DNA of 64,000 nucleotides, taken from assembly GCA_029834535.1 (NCBI GenBank), contig JAQMWT010000319.1, positions 1-64,000 of the forward strand. Reading direction: 5' to 3'. Both the position numbers and the translations under genes were made by a program. Each line of letters opens with the position of its first letter. Positions within the stretch are counted from its first letter, which is position 1. This document shows positions 48,996 through 59,402 of this stretch, piece after piece. This DNA is from Chrysophaeum taylorii (Eukaryota > Sar > Pelagophyceae > Pelagomonadales > Pelagomonadaceae). The notes below the pieces were generated by a model. It was given only the letters and a program-made list of their open reading frames with translations, was not told the DNA's origin and made no database searches.

Positions 48996-50229
48996 ATGCG
49001 CGGAGTGCTGGTGTTTCTGGGCATTGCGGGGCATGTGCGTGCAATTGTGGTTCGAGCGTGCGTCCTGAGTAGTCGTTGTGGTGGTCACGCAGGAGGCCTT
49101 TGTCGCCGTCGAACCACCACGTCATCATCATCATCGCGGACCGATTGGCGGCGCCACCGCCGCCGCCGCCGACGATTTGGCCGAGGCGGGTCAAATCCTG
49201 GGCGAGATGGGCGAGATGTTGTCTCGCGTGAACGCCGCGGCGGGAAGGCTGCTGGGAGTCGAGGAGCGCGCGCTCGCCGACATGAGCGCCGAGACGGCGA
49301 AGGTCGCGGCCGAGCAGGCGAGGGCGTACGGCGACAAGGCCAAGGTCGTGAGTGCCAACGTGGCAGCGAACACAGAGCTCGAGCTCGAACGGACCGAGGA
49401 ACGTCTCCTAGCCCTCAAAGGACCGGCAATTGAAGTGATCGACGGCGCGTTGAGAACGTCGCTCGCGGCTGCCGACGACGCGTCCAAAAGCGGGAAGGAC
49501 GCTCTCGCGGGTCTCGAGGCGACGCTCCAGCAGAGCATCGACCTCGCCAAGGGTCGCATAGATCTCGTCCAGGGCCTTTCGGACGAGGCAAAAACCGCCG
49601 CGATCCGCGAGGCGAAAACCCTCGCCGCCGCGTCTGAAATCGACGGCTTTGACGACGTCGTGAAGCGAGGCTTCGCCGCGCTGCGCGAGGGTATAGACGC
49701 CTACGACGCCTCCAAGCCCTACGAGGTCGCCACCACCGCCTTGGACCGGATCAAGGCCGGGGCCGAGTTGGGCGTCGACTCCTACTCTTCGCAGATCGCG
49801 ACGGCCGGGCGCGTCGCCGCCCGGGCGACCAAGACCCTCCAGGACGTGGTGCGAGACTACGCCGAAAAAGACTTCAAAATCCCGACGTCGCTTGCGGACC
49901 TCGACCAGACGACCGTCGCCGTTGCCGTCGGCATCTTCGCCCTCGCCGCTCTCGCCGCGAACGCCGACGTCTCGCCCTCCGCCTCGATGCCCTCCGCCTC
50001 GACGCCCCCCGTTTCCGTCAGCCTCCGCGCCGACGCCGCGCTCCGCAAGGAATTCACCGCCTACTGTATCCGCTACAACAAGCGTTACTACGACGACGAC
50101 GTCTACGCCGTACATTTTGAGCGATGGAAACGTCGCTTTGCCGTCATCCAGCGTCACAACAGTAAGGGCCTCGAGCCCCAACTCGAGCTCAACGCCTACG
50201 CCGACCTCCCTGGCGACGACATCTCCTAG
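48996..50229 (+). CDS. Secretory protein with helical stalk, membrane helix and orphan cathepsin propeptide (I29) domain
   Basis: Exon 1 (48996-49034) encodes MRGVLVFLGIAGH. A GT-AG intron at 49035-49092 (58 nt) joins it to EAFVAVEPP, making a plausible signal peptide. A long Ala/Glu-rich helical region follows (~45-290; DLAEAGQILGEMGEML, LLALKGPAIEVIDGALR), then a hydrophobic helix (TVAVAVGIFALAALAANA). The last ~60 residues match the inhibitor I29 propeptide of papain-like proteases: FTAYCIRYNKRYYDDDVYA, FERWKRRFAVIQRHNS and LELNAYADL. No peptidase C1 domain follows, so it may be a free-standing cysteine-protease inhibitor. The stop lies inside a 24-bp tandem duplication, which could have truncated a longer protein. 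Confidence 0.6.
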
Positions 50230-50261
50230 CACGCTCGCGACGACATCTCCTAGCACGCTCG
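50214..50261 (+). repeat. 24-bp tandem duplication over the stop codon
   Basis: Two perfect copies (50214-50237 and 50238-50261), each containing CATCTCCTAGCACGCTCG. The first carries the TAG that ends the I29-domain ORF. Confidence 0.9.
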
Positions 50262-50780
50262 CGACCTGTGTCATCCTCTCGATCGAGACCCCACCCTCCT
50301 CCCCACTGCGCATTCAAGGCGCCCGCTTAAGACTACGCTTCTCTCTCTCTCTCTCCTCTCTCCTTTCTCGAACTGGACGCCCGTTGCCACGTCCACCTCT
50401 GGCTCCGATGTTTATTCGCCCGGGGTTATTAGAATAAACTCTGGCTTCCTCGGAGGTGCGCAAGGGAGGGGGCTCGCTCAAGAATATAAACGAACGAACA
50501 AACGCACCAGACCAGACGACGGCCCTTGTGAGTGAGTGAGTGAGTGAGTGAGTAAACTAAGGCTATCAAGACGGGCCAGTGGCGAATCGGCGGTGTACAT
50601 GTGCGATGGTCGAAGGGGTCCTCTGCCTTAGCTCCCGGAGAGTAGGCTGCAGCACGTGTCGCGCGTGCGCTGTCGCGGGCTGCTGCCATCGAGAACAGCA
50701 CACGGAACACGCTAACGACTCTCACCTAGCGCGCGAGGTTTGGTGACGTCGCCGCAAGCCCCTCGATCTCCCGAAATCCC
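50262..50780 (+). other. Intergenic region with (CT)n and (GTGA)n microsatellites
   Basis: (TC)n lies at about 50340-50368 and (GTGA)n at about 50529-50552. AATAAA at 50433-50438 could serve polyadenylation of the upstream gene. No gene is visible. Confidence 0.5.
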
Positions 50781-51656
50781 CTAGCAATCCCGCTTGATGT
50801 AGATCGGCTGGGGCTTTTCGAGCTTGCCGATGTCAGCCTCCAGCGCCTTGAGCTCGCTTTCCATTGCCTCTTTCCTCTTGACCTTGCCAACGGTGTCGAG
50901 GTTGACGTTGTGCGTCATTTTCTGGTATTTGGCGTTGACGGCGTCCCACTTGGTTTTGAGTGCCTTGATGAGCGCGATGCGCTCGTCGTCTGCGAGTTGC
51001 TCCGTCGGCTCGTCGTTGTCGTCGTGACAATATCCCATTTGTTCCTTCACGTAAGCGTCGATCATCTCGTTCTCCCGTCGGATCTCCTCCTTGACCTGTT
51101 CGAGGTAGCCTGGCGGCTGGCCGTAGTCTGTTTTCTTGAGGTAGTCGGGCTCCTCGGTCACTTTAATTTTGGGGACTTGCAAGATGGCCTCGACGGCGTT
51201 GGCCGTGATAAAGTTTTTGGTCGTCTTCAGGCCCATGACAGGTCTGTCTCCGCGCTTGGGCACCAGCTCCTTTCGCTCGCCTTGGTAGTGAAACTCGTCG
51301 ACCTCAACCCTCGCTGGGACCCTCGACAGTTTGTCGCCGCCCTTCAAGTACGTTCTTGGGTCCGGGATCTGCGTCCTCGGCGGTTTGCCAAAGGTTGCTG
51401 CGATGGTTTGAGGGGTCGGCTCAGCCATGCACCAAACACTCACCCGTATCCTTCTTTTTGATGCAGCCGGCTCCAAGCGACTGCGTTGTCCCGCGAATGC
51501 CAAAGGTCGATCCCGTTACTGGCGTCTTCGGGTCGTGCATTGAACGGTACATCTTCGGCTTGGCCGGGTTCTCGATCTAAGAATATATCCCCCTCAAAAC
51601 TAAAATCAATTCGCGCGCACCTCCACGGGGACGAGATTGTAGATGCTCTCCGCCAT
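50781..51656 (-). CDS. ENKUR: Enkurin, ciliary microtubule inner protein, three exons
   Basis: Exon 1 (51656-51621) encodes MAESIYNLVPVE. Exon 2 (51576-51444) encodes IENPAKPKMYRSMHDPK and STFGIRGTTQSLG. Exon 3 (51397-50781) encodes TFGKPPRTQIPDPRTYLK, LVPKRGDRPVMGLKTTKNFI, DYGQPPGYLEQVKEEI and the enkurin domain end LIKALKTKWDAVNAKYQKM with TVGKVKRKEAMESEL. The introns (44 nt at 51577-51620, 46 nt at 51398-51443) are GT-AG, and the exon total divides by three, giving 261 residues against 256 in human. Enkurin lines the lumen of axonemal doublet B-tubules. Its presence implies a flagellated stage or retained ciliary genes. Confidence 0.92.
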
Positions 51657-51751
51657 CGATCGTTACCGCGCAAAAACGCACTCCTTGGTGGTGGTGGTGG
51701 TGTTTACTTACCGACGACGAGATGATGAGTATCTTCTTCCCTAAAGGATAC

Positions 51752-52795
51752 AAGTGCAGGCCAGTAAGTTCACCTAGTCCCAATCTCTAACCCCAGTAAG
51801 TTCACCTGGTCCCAGTAAGTTTCGTATAAGTTCACCTGGTTAGTAAGTTCACCCAGCTCACACCAACTCCTTTGAGCTCGTCGCTCTCGCCTCCGCCAAT
51901 CTAAGCTGCTTTGATCCGCACGCGCCGCCAACCTGTGAGTTTACTCTAAAAGCCCTTTACTCTAAAAACCCCAGTATGTTCACCTGGTCCCAGTTTCACC
52001 TGGTCACTCAGTTCACCTAGTCCCAATCCCAAACCCCAGTAAGTTCACGTGGTCCCAGTAAGTTCACCTATAGTGCGCGTGTAGACGCCGGGAGGGGGCT
52101 TATCGGTATTGCGCAGCACGTGTGGGGTAGGGTGGAGTCGTCGACCCAGATGAGTATATCCTCGGGGATGCCGATCGACAGAGAGCCACGTAGAGCTGGA
52201 CGTGGCAGAAGACGGGCTTGGGAAAGAGGACGCCGACCTCGCGGGGCGTCTGGCCCTGGCTCTTGTTGATCGTTTGGCGTAGGCGGGCCTTAAGCGATAC
52301 AGGTTGGAGGAGCCTCGGTGACAACGACACGATCGATCACGTATCTGGTACCGTTGCAGTGGCCGTGCGACGGGTCGAGGTTGCGAAGACATCAAGCTCG
52401 CGATCGAAGTCAGCATGCCGTTGGTTGTCAGGGAGTTGAAAACTCTACAGTAAAGAGCGAGGCGTCGTCTTCCGACCCAGCCTAGTCAGCCGAAAAGAAC
52501 TCCGACGCCTCGTCTCCGGGAAAATAAAGGCCGCGGTCATGCGCGCGTTGTCAGCATCGACAACATCGTTTCGACGGGGCGTGAGAATGGCGCGCTGGCT
52601 AAAAGAGCCGCCGCGGGTCGTGGAAATAGTCTGCGAGGTCGCCGTAGACGGCTTGGAGGATCACTGTCTGGCTCTCGCGCCTACCTGATCCTTACTCTCG
52701 CGCATACCTGATCCTTACCCTAGATCGAGGGACAAACAGACAGACAAACAAACAAACAGACAGACAGACAAACATCTGTCGATTAGTAGTTAGGA
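51752..52795 (+). repeat. Dispersed ~1-kb repeat, copy C (complete)
   Basis: Begins ACAAGTGCAG and ends GATTAGTAGTTAGGA, like copy B. It has the CAGTAAGTTCACCTGG array on the left (51763-52068), the conserved middle (52062-52700, closer to copy A than to copy B) and a (ACAAACAGAC)n tail. It starts about 95 bp upstream of the enkurin ATG, so it may affect that promoter. No clear target duplication is seen. A small 3-base insertion (GCT) near 52597 and a duplicated CATACCTGATCCTTAC near 52700 distinguish it from A. Confidence 0.8.
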
Positions 52796-52861
52796 CATTC
52801 GCAAGGGTAAGTAAGTAAGTAGTCCTCCTAGAAGATACGCCTCTATCCCTTCTTCTTCGGC

Positions 52862-54520
52862 ATGGCGTGCTACTTTCCAGGGTTGGCCGGCATGTGCGGC
52901 ATTGGCCTCGGTGTTGTCGGGGTCGCCGCGTGTGCGTATCTTTCCCGCCGCCGCCGCCCCAGCGACGCGGAGAGCACGCGGTTCCCACGACCCCCGCCTC
53001 CTCAATCGCCATCGGTAGGGGCGGTCGGTACGCCAGCGACACACTTCTTGCTTCGTCTAGGCGACGCGGCGGAAGCGAGGACCGAGCTGGACGCGGCGGC
53101 ATTCAGCACTGGTGCTTAGCGCGGTGTGTGCCTTGGTCGCCGGAAAACGATTCCTTCTCTCTCTCGCAGGCGCTCTGCTTCCTCGCGTTATCGACGGCTC
53201 TGCGGGCGTGGCAGTTTACCCCGACCCCTCCCATCGACGAGGCCGCGCAGGTCGCGCGGGCCTGCGGGTGCGCCTCGTTCGCATGTTTGCGGTCGGCGTT
53301 CGCCACGCCGTCGTCTTATTTCAAGGTGCCCCACTTCTGGATCGGCGGCGGCCAAAAGTGCGGGACGACCACTTTGTACGCGACCCTCGCGCGACATCCG
53401 CAGATCATGGCACCCGAGCCCAAGGAGCCCGGATACTTTGCGTGGCCCGCGCCGGCGCGTCTCGCGGCGGAGCGGTGGTACGTGCGCGACGCGCTGAGGC
53501 TCGGAGACGCGTGCGATCGAGGGCTCGGAAAGGTCGCGACCTTCGACGGGACGGCCTACTACCTCCAGTGGGGCGGCCCCGTCGCGCGCGCCCTCAAGGC
53601 CTCGGCGCCCTGGGCAAAGATCGTGCTTGTGTTTCGCGAGCCCGTCGCCCGTGCGATGTCGTGGCTCCAGCACATGGCGATGAAGTATCCGGCGATTCCC
53701 AGCTGCCTCCACCACAGGCCGATGGACTGCTGCGTCCAGCAGTCCTGGTTTCTCTCGGGCGTCCACCACCTCGGCGGCTCGAAATACTACAAACACCTCA
53801 AGGACTGGATCGACGCGGGCTGGCGCGTCGACGACGATATCCACGTCGTCCGCTTCGAGCAGATGATCGAGTCTCCTCGCGGCTTTCGCGATGCGTACCG
53901 CGCCATCCTCGACTTCCTCGGCCTCGACCCAGGGCCGGCCGCCAACATGACCCGCGACGACACGCAGCCCGCCAACCGCCGCTCTGTGGTGCCCTATAAC
54001 GTATCGCGCCGCGCCTACGAGGCCATGGTCGACGAGGTAAGACACCGCGCGTCGACGCATACGTCAGACTTTCCCTTGGCTCTCTCAGGTTCGACAAGAC
54101 GCCGCAAACCTCGAGGAACTTCTTGGCGTCGATTTTGGTGCGCAGCCTCTCTCTGGTCTTCTTCTTTGTCCCGAAATCGATCGTTTTCGCCGTAGGGTGG
54201 CATCGGTACTGGGCGCGACAACTCGCGCAGTGCGACCGCGATCGCCTCTGCCGTGTCCCCCTTCTCCCGCCGCCCCTCAGCGTTCGCACCTTGTGAATAG
54301 CGAGCACTCTACGATGTCTTGTTGCTTTGCCAACAAACTCCCATTTTCTTCTTCTTCTTCTTCTGGCCGGAATAGAGGAGGAACTCGTAAATGCGAAATG
54401 ATGATGGCGGAGCCACCACGAGGAGACAGCGTCATGCTCATAGAGGCGGCCAGAATGAGGGATCGCAAGAAGGATAAAACTGGAGGCCGAAATACCGCGG
54501 CGTCACCGCATAGCAGGTGA
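52862..54520 (+). CDS. Membrane-anchored sulfotransferase
   Basis: ATG 52862 starts MACYFPGLAGMCGIGLGVVGV, a signal anchor followed by RRRR. The catalytic part is in another frame, so an intron is needed; GT at 53015 to the CAG at 53169 (155 nt) fits, but other donors exist. The domain has the 5'-phosphosulfate loop GGGQKCGTTTLYATL (~53350) and the 3'-phosphate motif VFREPVARAMSWLQHM (~53635), typical of PAPS-dependent Golgi sulfotransferases. A second GT-AG intron (54037-54088, 52 nt) joins MVDE to VRQDAANLEELLGVDFG. The tail beyond ~54190 is low-complexity up to the TGA at 54518-54520 and may be over-extended. The acceptor glycan is unknown. Confidence 0.75.
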
Positions 54521-54982
54521 GACGAGAGTTTGGGGGACCAAAGTAGGGACGGGTGAGATCATCACAGCTATCGTCGTCGCGGCTGCCGCCCTTCAGGTAT
54601 TATGGGGCAATGGTGGTTCGCCGCTGTGCTATCGATAATTTTTGAGGGGGGGGTAGCCCCGGCGCCCGCCGACAAGATAAATCCGAAGCACCTGGGGAGT
54701 GGGTCGTGCGCAAGCTTATTTAGAGGACGAGGGCATTTCCGCCACCCATGACTAAAACTAAGAACCACGCCCCCCAGCTTGTATCCATCCTGTTATTATT
54801 TCGATATTCGAGGACGCGCAAATTGGACGTCGTACGTCCGGGGACAATAATTTCATTCATTATGAGCACTAGCATACACATGGACGATACATTATTATTG
54901 TACCGGCGCGTCTTACGGGCATCATTCGCGACTCATTGTGTCGCCGAGTATGTTTTGTTGCATAATTGGCTTGTCGCTTACC
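54521..54982 (+). other. Intergenic region, no gene recognised
   Basis: About 460 bp between the convergent sulfotransferase genes. It contains a G run near 54642. Nothing else of note was seen. Confidence 0.5.
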
Positions 54983-56179
54983 TCAAAAAGGTGTTGCTGC
55001 GGCTTTTGCTATTCCATCATAATTGCTAGCGTTCGATGTGTCCAGGATATCCTCGATGGGGCTCGCCTTGATATGGTCGCTGCGATCGTTATCCCGATGT
55101 TTTTTCGAGGTCTTCTCTACTACATCCGCGCATTCGACGAACCTCGGGGACATCGGCGTGGCCTCGCGGACCGCGCAGTCGCACGCGAGAGCGCGAACGT
55201 CGGTGGCGCCAGCGAGGATCGTCGCGCAGGTGTTGGCGTGGGCCTCGACGGCGACTTGATACAATTCAAACGCCTTGGCGGTACTGTTTTTGAGATGCAA
55301 AAACGTTTCGGGCGGAAGCTGGTCGAGGACGTCGATGGTCGAGAAGGTGCCGCGGCTCTTGTTTTTTGTCTTTGACTTGAACCACGACTTCCAGCCGAGG
55401 CCGGGATCGATAAAGAGCTGCAGGAGCTTAATCGAGACGTTCCAGTTCTCCACGAGTCCAACGACGTCGAACAAGGTGGCTACGTTGCGCTTGGCGTCCT
55501 CGACGTTCCCCGTCGCGCTGACGTAGTTCGCGGCGGTGCCCGAGAGCTCGCGGCCCTTTTCGAGACGCTGCACGATGTACTCGACGACACTCGGGAGCTT
55601 CCACGTGGGGTTTTGGTACCGAACTCCTGACACAGCCGATGCCATCGGTTCGCGTACGAGAGTCACGAAATGGACGCGCATCGAGGCGGGGTAAGCGAGG
55701 TTTATGCCCGGGCTCACGTGCCCGCCCACGATATCGAACTTGAGGACTTCCTCCACGGTTGGATTGCGCTTGCTCACGACGATATCCCTGTTCCGAGACC
55801 TCTGAATTGACGGACTGTTGATGACATCCTTCATCGTGCACGAGACGTCGCGACCTTTGATCATATCCTTTTTGTCGCACCCGATGAGGCACGCCCATCG
55901 TCGCTGGCACGCGCGCGAATACGATCGCAATAACTCGCGGATCGTTGATCCGGCTGCTTTGAACACGTGTACAAAAACCACGCGAGATTCAGTCTGTCTC
56001 TTAGACCGACACGATGGAAGCCCGGACTTGGCCTCCCACAACGCGCGGCCTCGCGCCGCGCCAACAGAGGCTACCGCCTCCACTAACATGGCTGCGTCCC
56101 GAGGCTCCGAGACCGACAACACATCCATTGCGTTCGCCACAGCGAGCGCTAAGCTAACTGTAGTTGTTGATGTCCTCAT
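54983..56179 (-). CDS. Sulfotransferase family 2-like secretory protein
   Basis: ATG 56179 gives MRTSTTTVSLALAVANAMDV, a signal peptide or anchor. The 398-residue protein has a 5'-PAPS loop VVFVHVFKAAGSTIRELL (~68-85) and a 3'-motif VTLVREPMASAVSGVRY (~172-188), the pattern of carbohydrate sulfotransferases such as HS2ST, CHST and related Golgi enzymes. Several Cys (ACLIGCDKKD; ACDCAVRE) suggest disulfides. The rest is divergent, so substrate cannot be assigned. It is convergent with another sulfotransferase gene, but the two are not similar enough to be a recent tandem duplicate. Confidence 0.75.
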   Translation of the reverse strand: MRTSTTTVSLALAVANAMDVLSVSEPRDAAMLVEAVASVGAARGRALWEAKSGLPSCRSKRQTESRVVFVHVFKAAGSTIRELLRSYSRACQRRWACLIGCDKKDMIKGRDVSCTMKDVINSPSIQRSRNRDIVVSKRNPTVEEVLKFDIVGGHVSPGINLAYPASMRVHFVTLVREPMASAVSGVRYQNPTWKLPSVVEYIVQRLEKGRELSGTAANYVSATGNVEDAKRNVATLFDVVGLVENWNVSIKLLQLFIDPGLGWKSWFKSKTKNKSRGTFSTIDVLDQLPPETFLHLKNSTAKAFELYQVAVEAHANTCATILAGATDVRALACDCAVREATPMSPRFVECADVVEKTSKKHRDNDRSDHIKASPIEDILDTSNASNYDGIAKAAATPF

Positions 56180-56336
56180 CACCAGAAAATTAAGCAGGGT
56201 CGAAGACTGGGACCGTTGGTGGAGACATGGGAGATGTCTCTTGGGGGGAGAACGCCTACCTAACGCTTAAACCCGCATTGAGTTAATCTTTAGTATGTGA
56301 CACCTCAACTTGCCACTCTGGCACTCTGAACGTAAA

Positions 56337-57804
56337 ATGCCTGACGACGAGGAGGTAGTGCTCGTGGAGGGCCACGACGAGATCGACGCAGATGGGGAGG
56401 GCGTGGAGCCTTCGGGGCCGTCGCTTGTCGAGCGAGTCCGGGACCTCAATCCTCGGAACATCTTCCATGTTTGGCCGAAGCTCCACAACCGCAAGCACGT
56501 CCTCGAGAGTATCCTCCAGCACCGGCCGTATCTTCAATTCTTCTTCATCCCGCTCTTCCAGGAAACGCTTCCATACGCCAAAGAAAAGTGGGCGAAACTC
56601 GCCGCAAAGCTCGGGGAGGAGTTCGACGATTTGATGAAGCAGCGGCGAGTGGAGATCGAGAGAGCTGCCGAGCGCAGCGGCGGGGACCACCCAGATGCTG
56701 CCGCCCGTGTGGACCGCGGCGATCGAGGCAGAGTAGGACCATTTGGAGAACTTGCGAGCGCAGAATGACACGATCGCGAACACGGCCTTATGCGGTTGGA
56801 TTTGCCGTTGGAGGAGGCCGACACCACTGCCAGCCCTGACGACGTGCCCGTCTCGCGACTGGTCAGGGACTCGATCAAGGACATCCTGCGCGAAGCTGTT
56901 GCAGATTTGACTGGAGGCGATGCTTCGAGGAGCGGCTGGCGATTTGACTTGAAGAGCCAGGTGACCAGGCTGAACTGCGCTGAGCTACGCGAGGAGCTGC
57001 TGCTGCTTGGCGCGGACGCCACCACGGATTGAAAAGGACATGGCGGACCGACTCTGAGCCCTGGCGGAGGAAGAAAATGAAGGGCGGGCGCAGCCGGCGG
57101 CTTTGGCTAACGAGACGGAAGCAAAGATGTCGCTCTTTCGCATGAAGCAGACACTCTACAACGTGTTCCTGCGATTTGACGGTAAGGCCCTCGGCTGGCC
57201 TGCCAGGGGGAGCGTGCGCGACGAGTGGATCAGGTGCGCGCGCCGTGTGTGTGAGATTGGCGACGAGCAGTCGGACGATGCCGCTGTTGCAGCAGCCTGC
57301 CAGCGGTCGCCAAGGTTCGAGTTGCTGCGGATCCTGCTCAACATAGAGCTGAGTACCGCTACTGTTCCATTCGAAGAGTGGGTGAAAGGCGACCTCCTTC
57401 CGTTTATGCAAACCTTCCCACTCATGGTCCTGCAAGTACTCGCCGCGAGCAAGCCGCAGGTGCGCAAGTAGTTTATGTTGCTGCAGCAGGAACGTATGCT
57501 GCATTACCGCGCCCACTTCCCCGCCTTCCTTCGCTCCCTTGCTTTGAGCTGCGCCGCCGCTGACGAAGAGGATATCGAGATCAACAGCGCCCTTCACGGC
57601 CGGTTCGCTCGTGCACGCCAAGTCGCCAACGTCAAAACGTACGAGACAATCTCTTGCTGTATCAGAGCACACCACGGATTGTCGACGGAGCTCGACGAGG
57701 TCGTCACTTCCGGTGTTGGCCGCGGCGCTGGTCGCGAGGCCGGTCGTCGCGGCCAAGAGAAAGAAAATGAGCGGCTGGCAGCCAGCTACGCCGCGATATC
57801 GTAG
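56337..57804 (+). pseudogene. Decayed gene of unknown family
   Basis: ATG 56337 begins an acidic protein (MPDDEEVVLVEGHDEIDADG), then LNPRNIFHVWPKLHNRKHVL and YAKEKWAKLAAKLGEEFDDL. TGA at 56766-56768 stops it. The same frame is open again to 57032 (LVRDSIKDILREAVADL; LNCAELREELLLLGAD). The +1 frame is then open from ~57103 to 57804 except for one TAG at 57469-57471 (KMSLFRMKQTLYNVFLRFDG; MLHYRAHFPAFLRSLALSC). The pieces look like one helical protein of ~480 residues with two stops and one frame change. No family was recognised. Confidence 0.35.
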
Positions 57805-58508
57805 GAAGATACGAACAAATTCATCGACGAGTGGCTGATAAAGCTGGGCCGCGACGCCATCGAGGGTGACTACAGCAACGAGCCTCGCCTCGCCTCGCCT
57901 CGCCTCGCCTCGCGAGGACAGACTTCAGCGCGCGAAAGACGAGCTCCCTTACGCCCTCGAGGCTCTCAAGGGGTGATTAGCTTCTTGTCGCCCCCGCGCC
58001 GCTGCTCCTCCTTAGTCAGTCATATTATCAGTCATATTATTAGTAGTGTCAGCATTGTCTTCGGTTGGGGTGAGCCAACGGCCCCTTGGGACGAGGCGCC
58101 AGATGCGATCCACAACGTCGTTGACGCCCAAGGCATCGAGGTCGACATTCGGAGCTGAGCCAGGCTCGCCCGGGTAGTTTTCGCACTCCCACATTCTCGC
58201 CAAGTCGCCATCCGCCTCCATCGCAGCCATTTTCGGGGCCGCTGCACGGCGAAAGGCCTGACGGCCAGGCGATGAGCGCTCCCTCCGCCCTAGCTTGCCC
58301 AAAGTTGACAGCGCACTAGTCGAGTTCGATCCCAAGCCCGGTGACTGGTTTGGGCAAGCTACGAAGGAGGATGGGGCCTCCTGGCAGCCGGCGCCGCCAT
58401 CACCTCTTTTGTATTGGATTCGCTATATATATATATTCGCTGACGTCAAAGATGTTGTGTACGATTGCCAGTATCCCCCCCTGATTAGTGTATCAGAGGG
58501 TAAGGAAC
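57805..58508 (+). other. Intergenic region with (CCTCG)6 repeat
   Basis: Six CCTCG units lie at 57883-57912 and a (TA)n run at ~58424-58435. A minus-strand frame (58012-58335) encodes MAAMEADGDLARMWECENY, but no family is evident and it is not called as a gene. Confidence 0.45.
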
Positions 58509-59201
58509 ATGCTGAGACATCTCGTCGCGGTTGTCAGCGTTGCTGGTGGTCTTCGGTTGAGCAGCAACGAGTGTACGGCGGCGGCCAAGTTGTGTCGGCG
58601 GGCGGCATCGGCGGCGTTGCTGTCGACGGCGCTCGTCGCGAGCTCGCCGGTTGGCGCCGTCGAAAAGTCAGAGCAGCTGAGCCAGGCGAAGATCAAGGGA
58701 GGCGGCGCGTCGACGCTCCAATCAGGACGCGTCATCGCGATCACGCGGGGCGTGAACCTCGACAACACGATCTGGGAGAAGCAAAACCTCAAAGGCGTCG
58801 CGTTCCAGCAGTCGGTGCTGCGCAACTGCAACTTCAAGTTTGCCAATCTTTTCTCGGCGAGTTTCTTCGACGCGGACCTCAGCGGGTCCTCGTTCGAGGG
58901 CGCCGACATGACGCAAGTCAATTTGGAGATGGCCGATCTCAGCCAGGTCGACCTCACAAACGCCGATTTGACTCAAGCCTATGTGGCCGGCGCCGTCATC
59001 AAGGTGCGGAAAAGTTTTTATTCGGTGGATGGCGAGGGCAAACTCTCACACGCGCAGAATCTCGAAAAGATCGACAATACCGACTGGACCGACGTCGACA
59101 TGCGAAAGGACCAGCGAACCTACCTTTGTGGCATCGCCAAGGGCCAAAACCCGAAGACGGGCGTCGACACGCGGGAGTCCCTCATGTGTCCGGACGACTG
59201 A
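58509..59201 (+). CDS. Thylakoid-lumen pentapeptide-repeat protein with layered plastid targeting
   Basis: The protein has 230 residues. ATG 58509 gives [19 protein letters not shown], an ER-type signal peptide as needed for complex plastids. A second hydrophobic segment preceded by a twin Arg follows ([24 protein letters not shown]), consistent with Tat-dependent transfer into the thylakoid lumen. The mature part has pentapeptide repeats: [39 protein letters not shown] and [10 protein letters not shown]. This is the style of plant lumenal TL15/TL17-type proteins. It ends with a conserved-looking [13 protein letters not shown] and RESLMCPDD. The function of lumenal pentapeptide proteins is largely unknown. 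Confidence 0.85.
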   Translation: MLRHLVAVVSVAGGLRLSSNECTAAAKLCRRAASAALLSTALVASSPVGAVEKSEQLSQAKIKGGGASTLQSGRVIAITRGVNLDNTIWEKQNLKGVAFQQSVLRNCNFKFANLFSASFFDADLSGSSFEGADMTQVNLEMADLSQVDLTNADLTQAYVAGAVIKVRKSFYSVDGEGKLSHAQNLEKIDNTDWTDVDMRKDQRTYLCGIAKGQNPKTGVDTRESLMCPDD

Positions 59202-59402
59202 CGGATGCTACGATTGAGTGCCGCTTCGTGCGTGCTTGGAGACGGAGCTCTCATCGTCGTCGAAATCATCGCCTCGTGGGTCATTCATGGTCGTCAACCC
59301 ATCCGGCGACCGACGCGGGGGAGGATGGATGGATGGATGGATGGATGGATGGACCGGACCTCCTCCCTCCCCCCCCTCCCTCCGCGAGTGGCGAGTTGTT
59401 GT
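59202..59402 (+). other. Short convergent spacer with (GGAT)n microsatellite
   Basis: (GGAT)n lies at about 59323-59353 between the pentapeptide gene and the transportin stop. No gene is visible. Confidence 0.6.

Noticed and set aside
58012-58335. 107-residue minus-strand ORF
   Set aside because: It has no recognisable family and no supporting splice or context signal.
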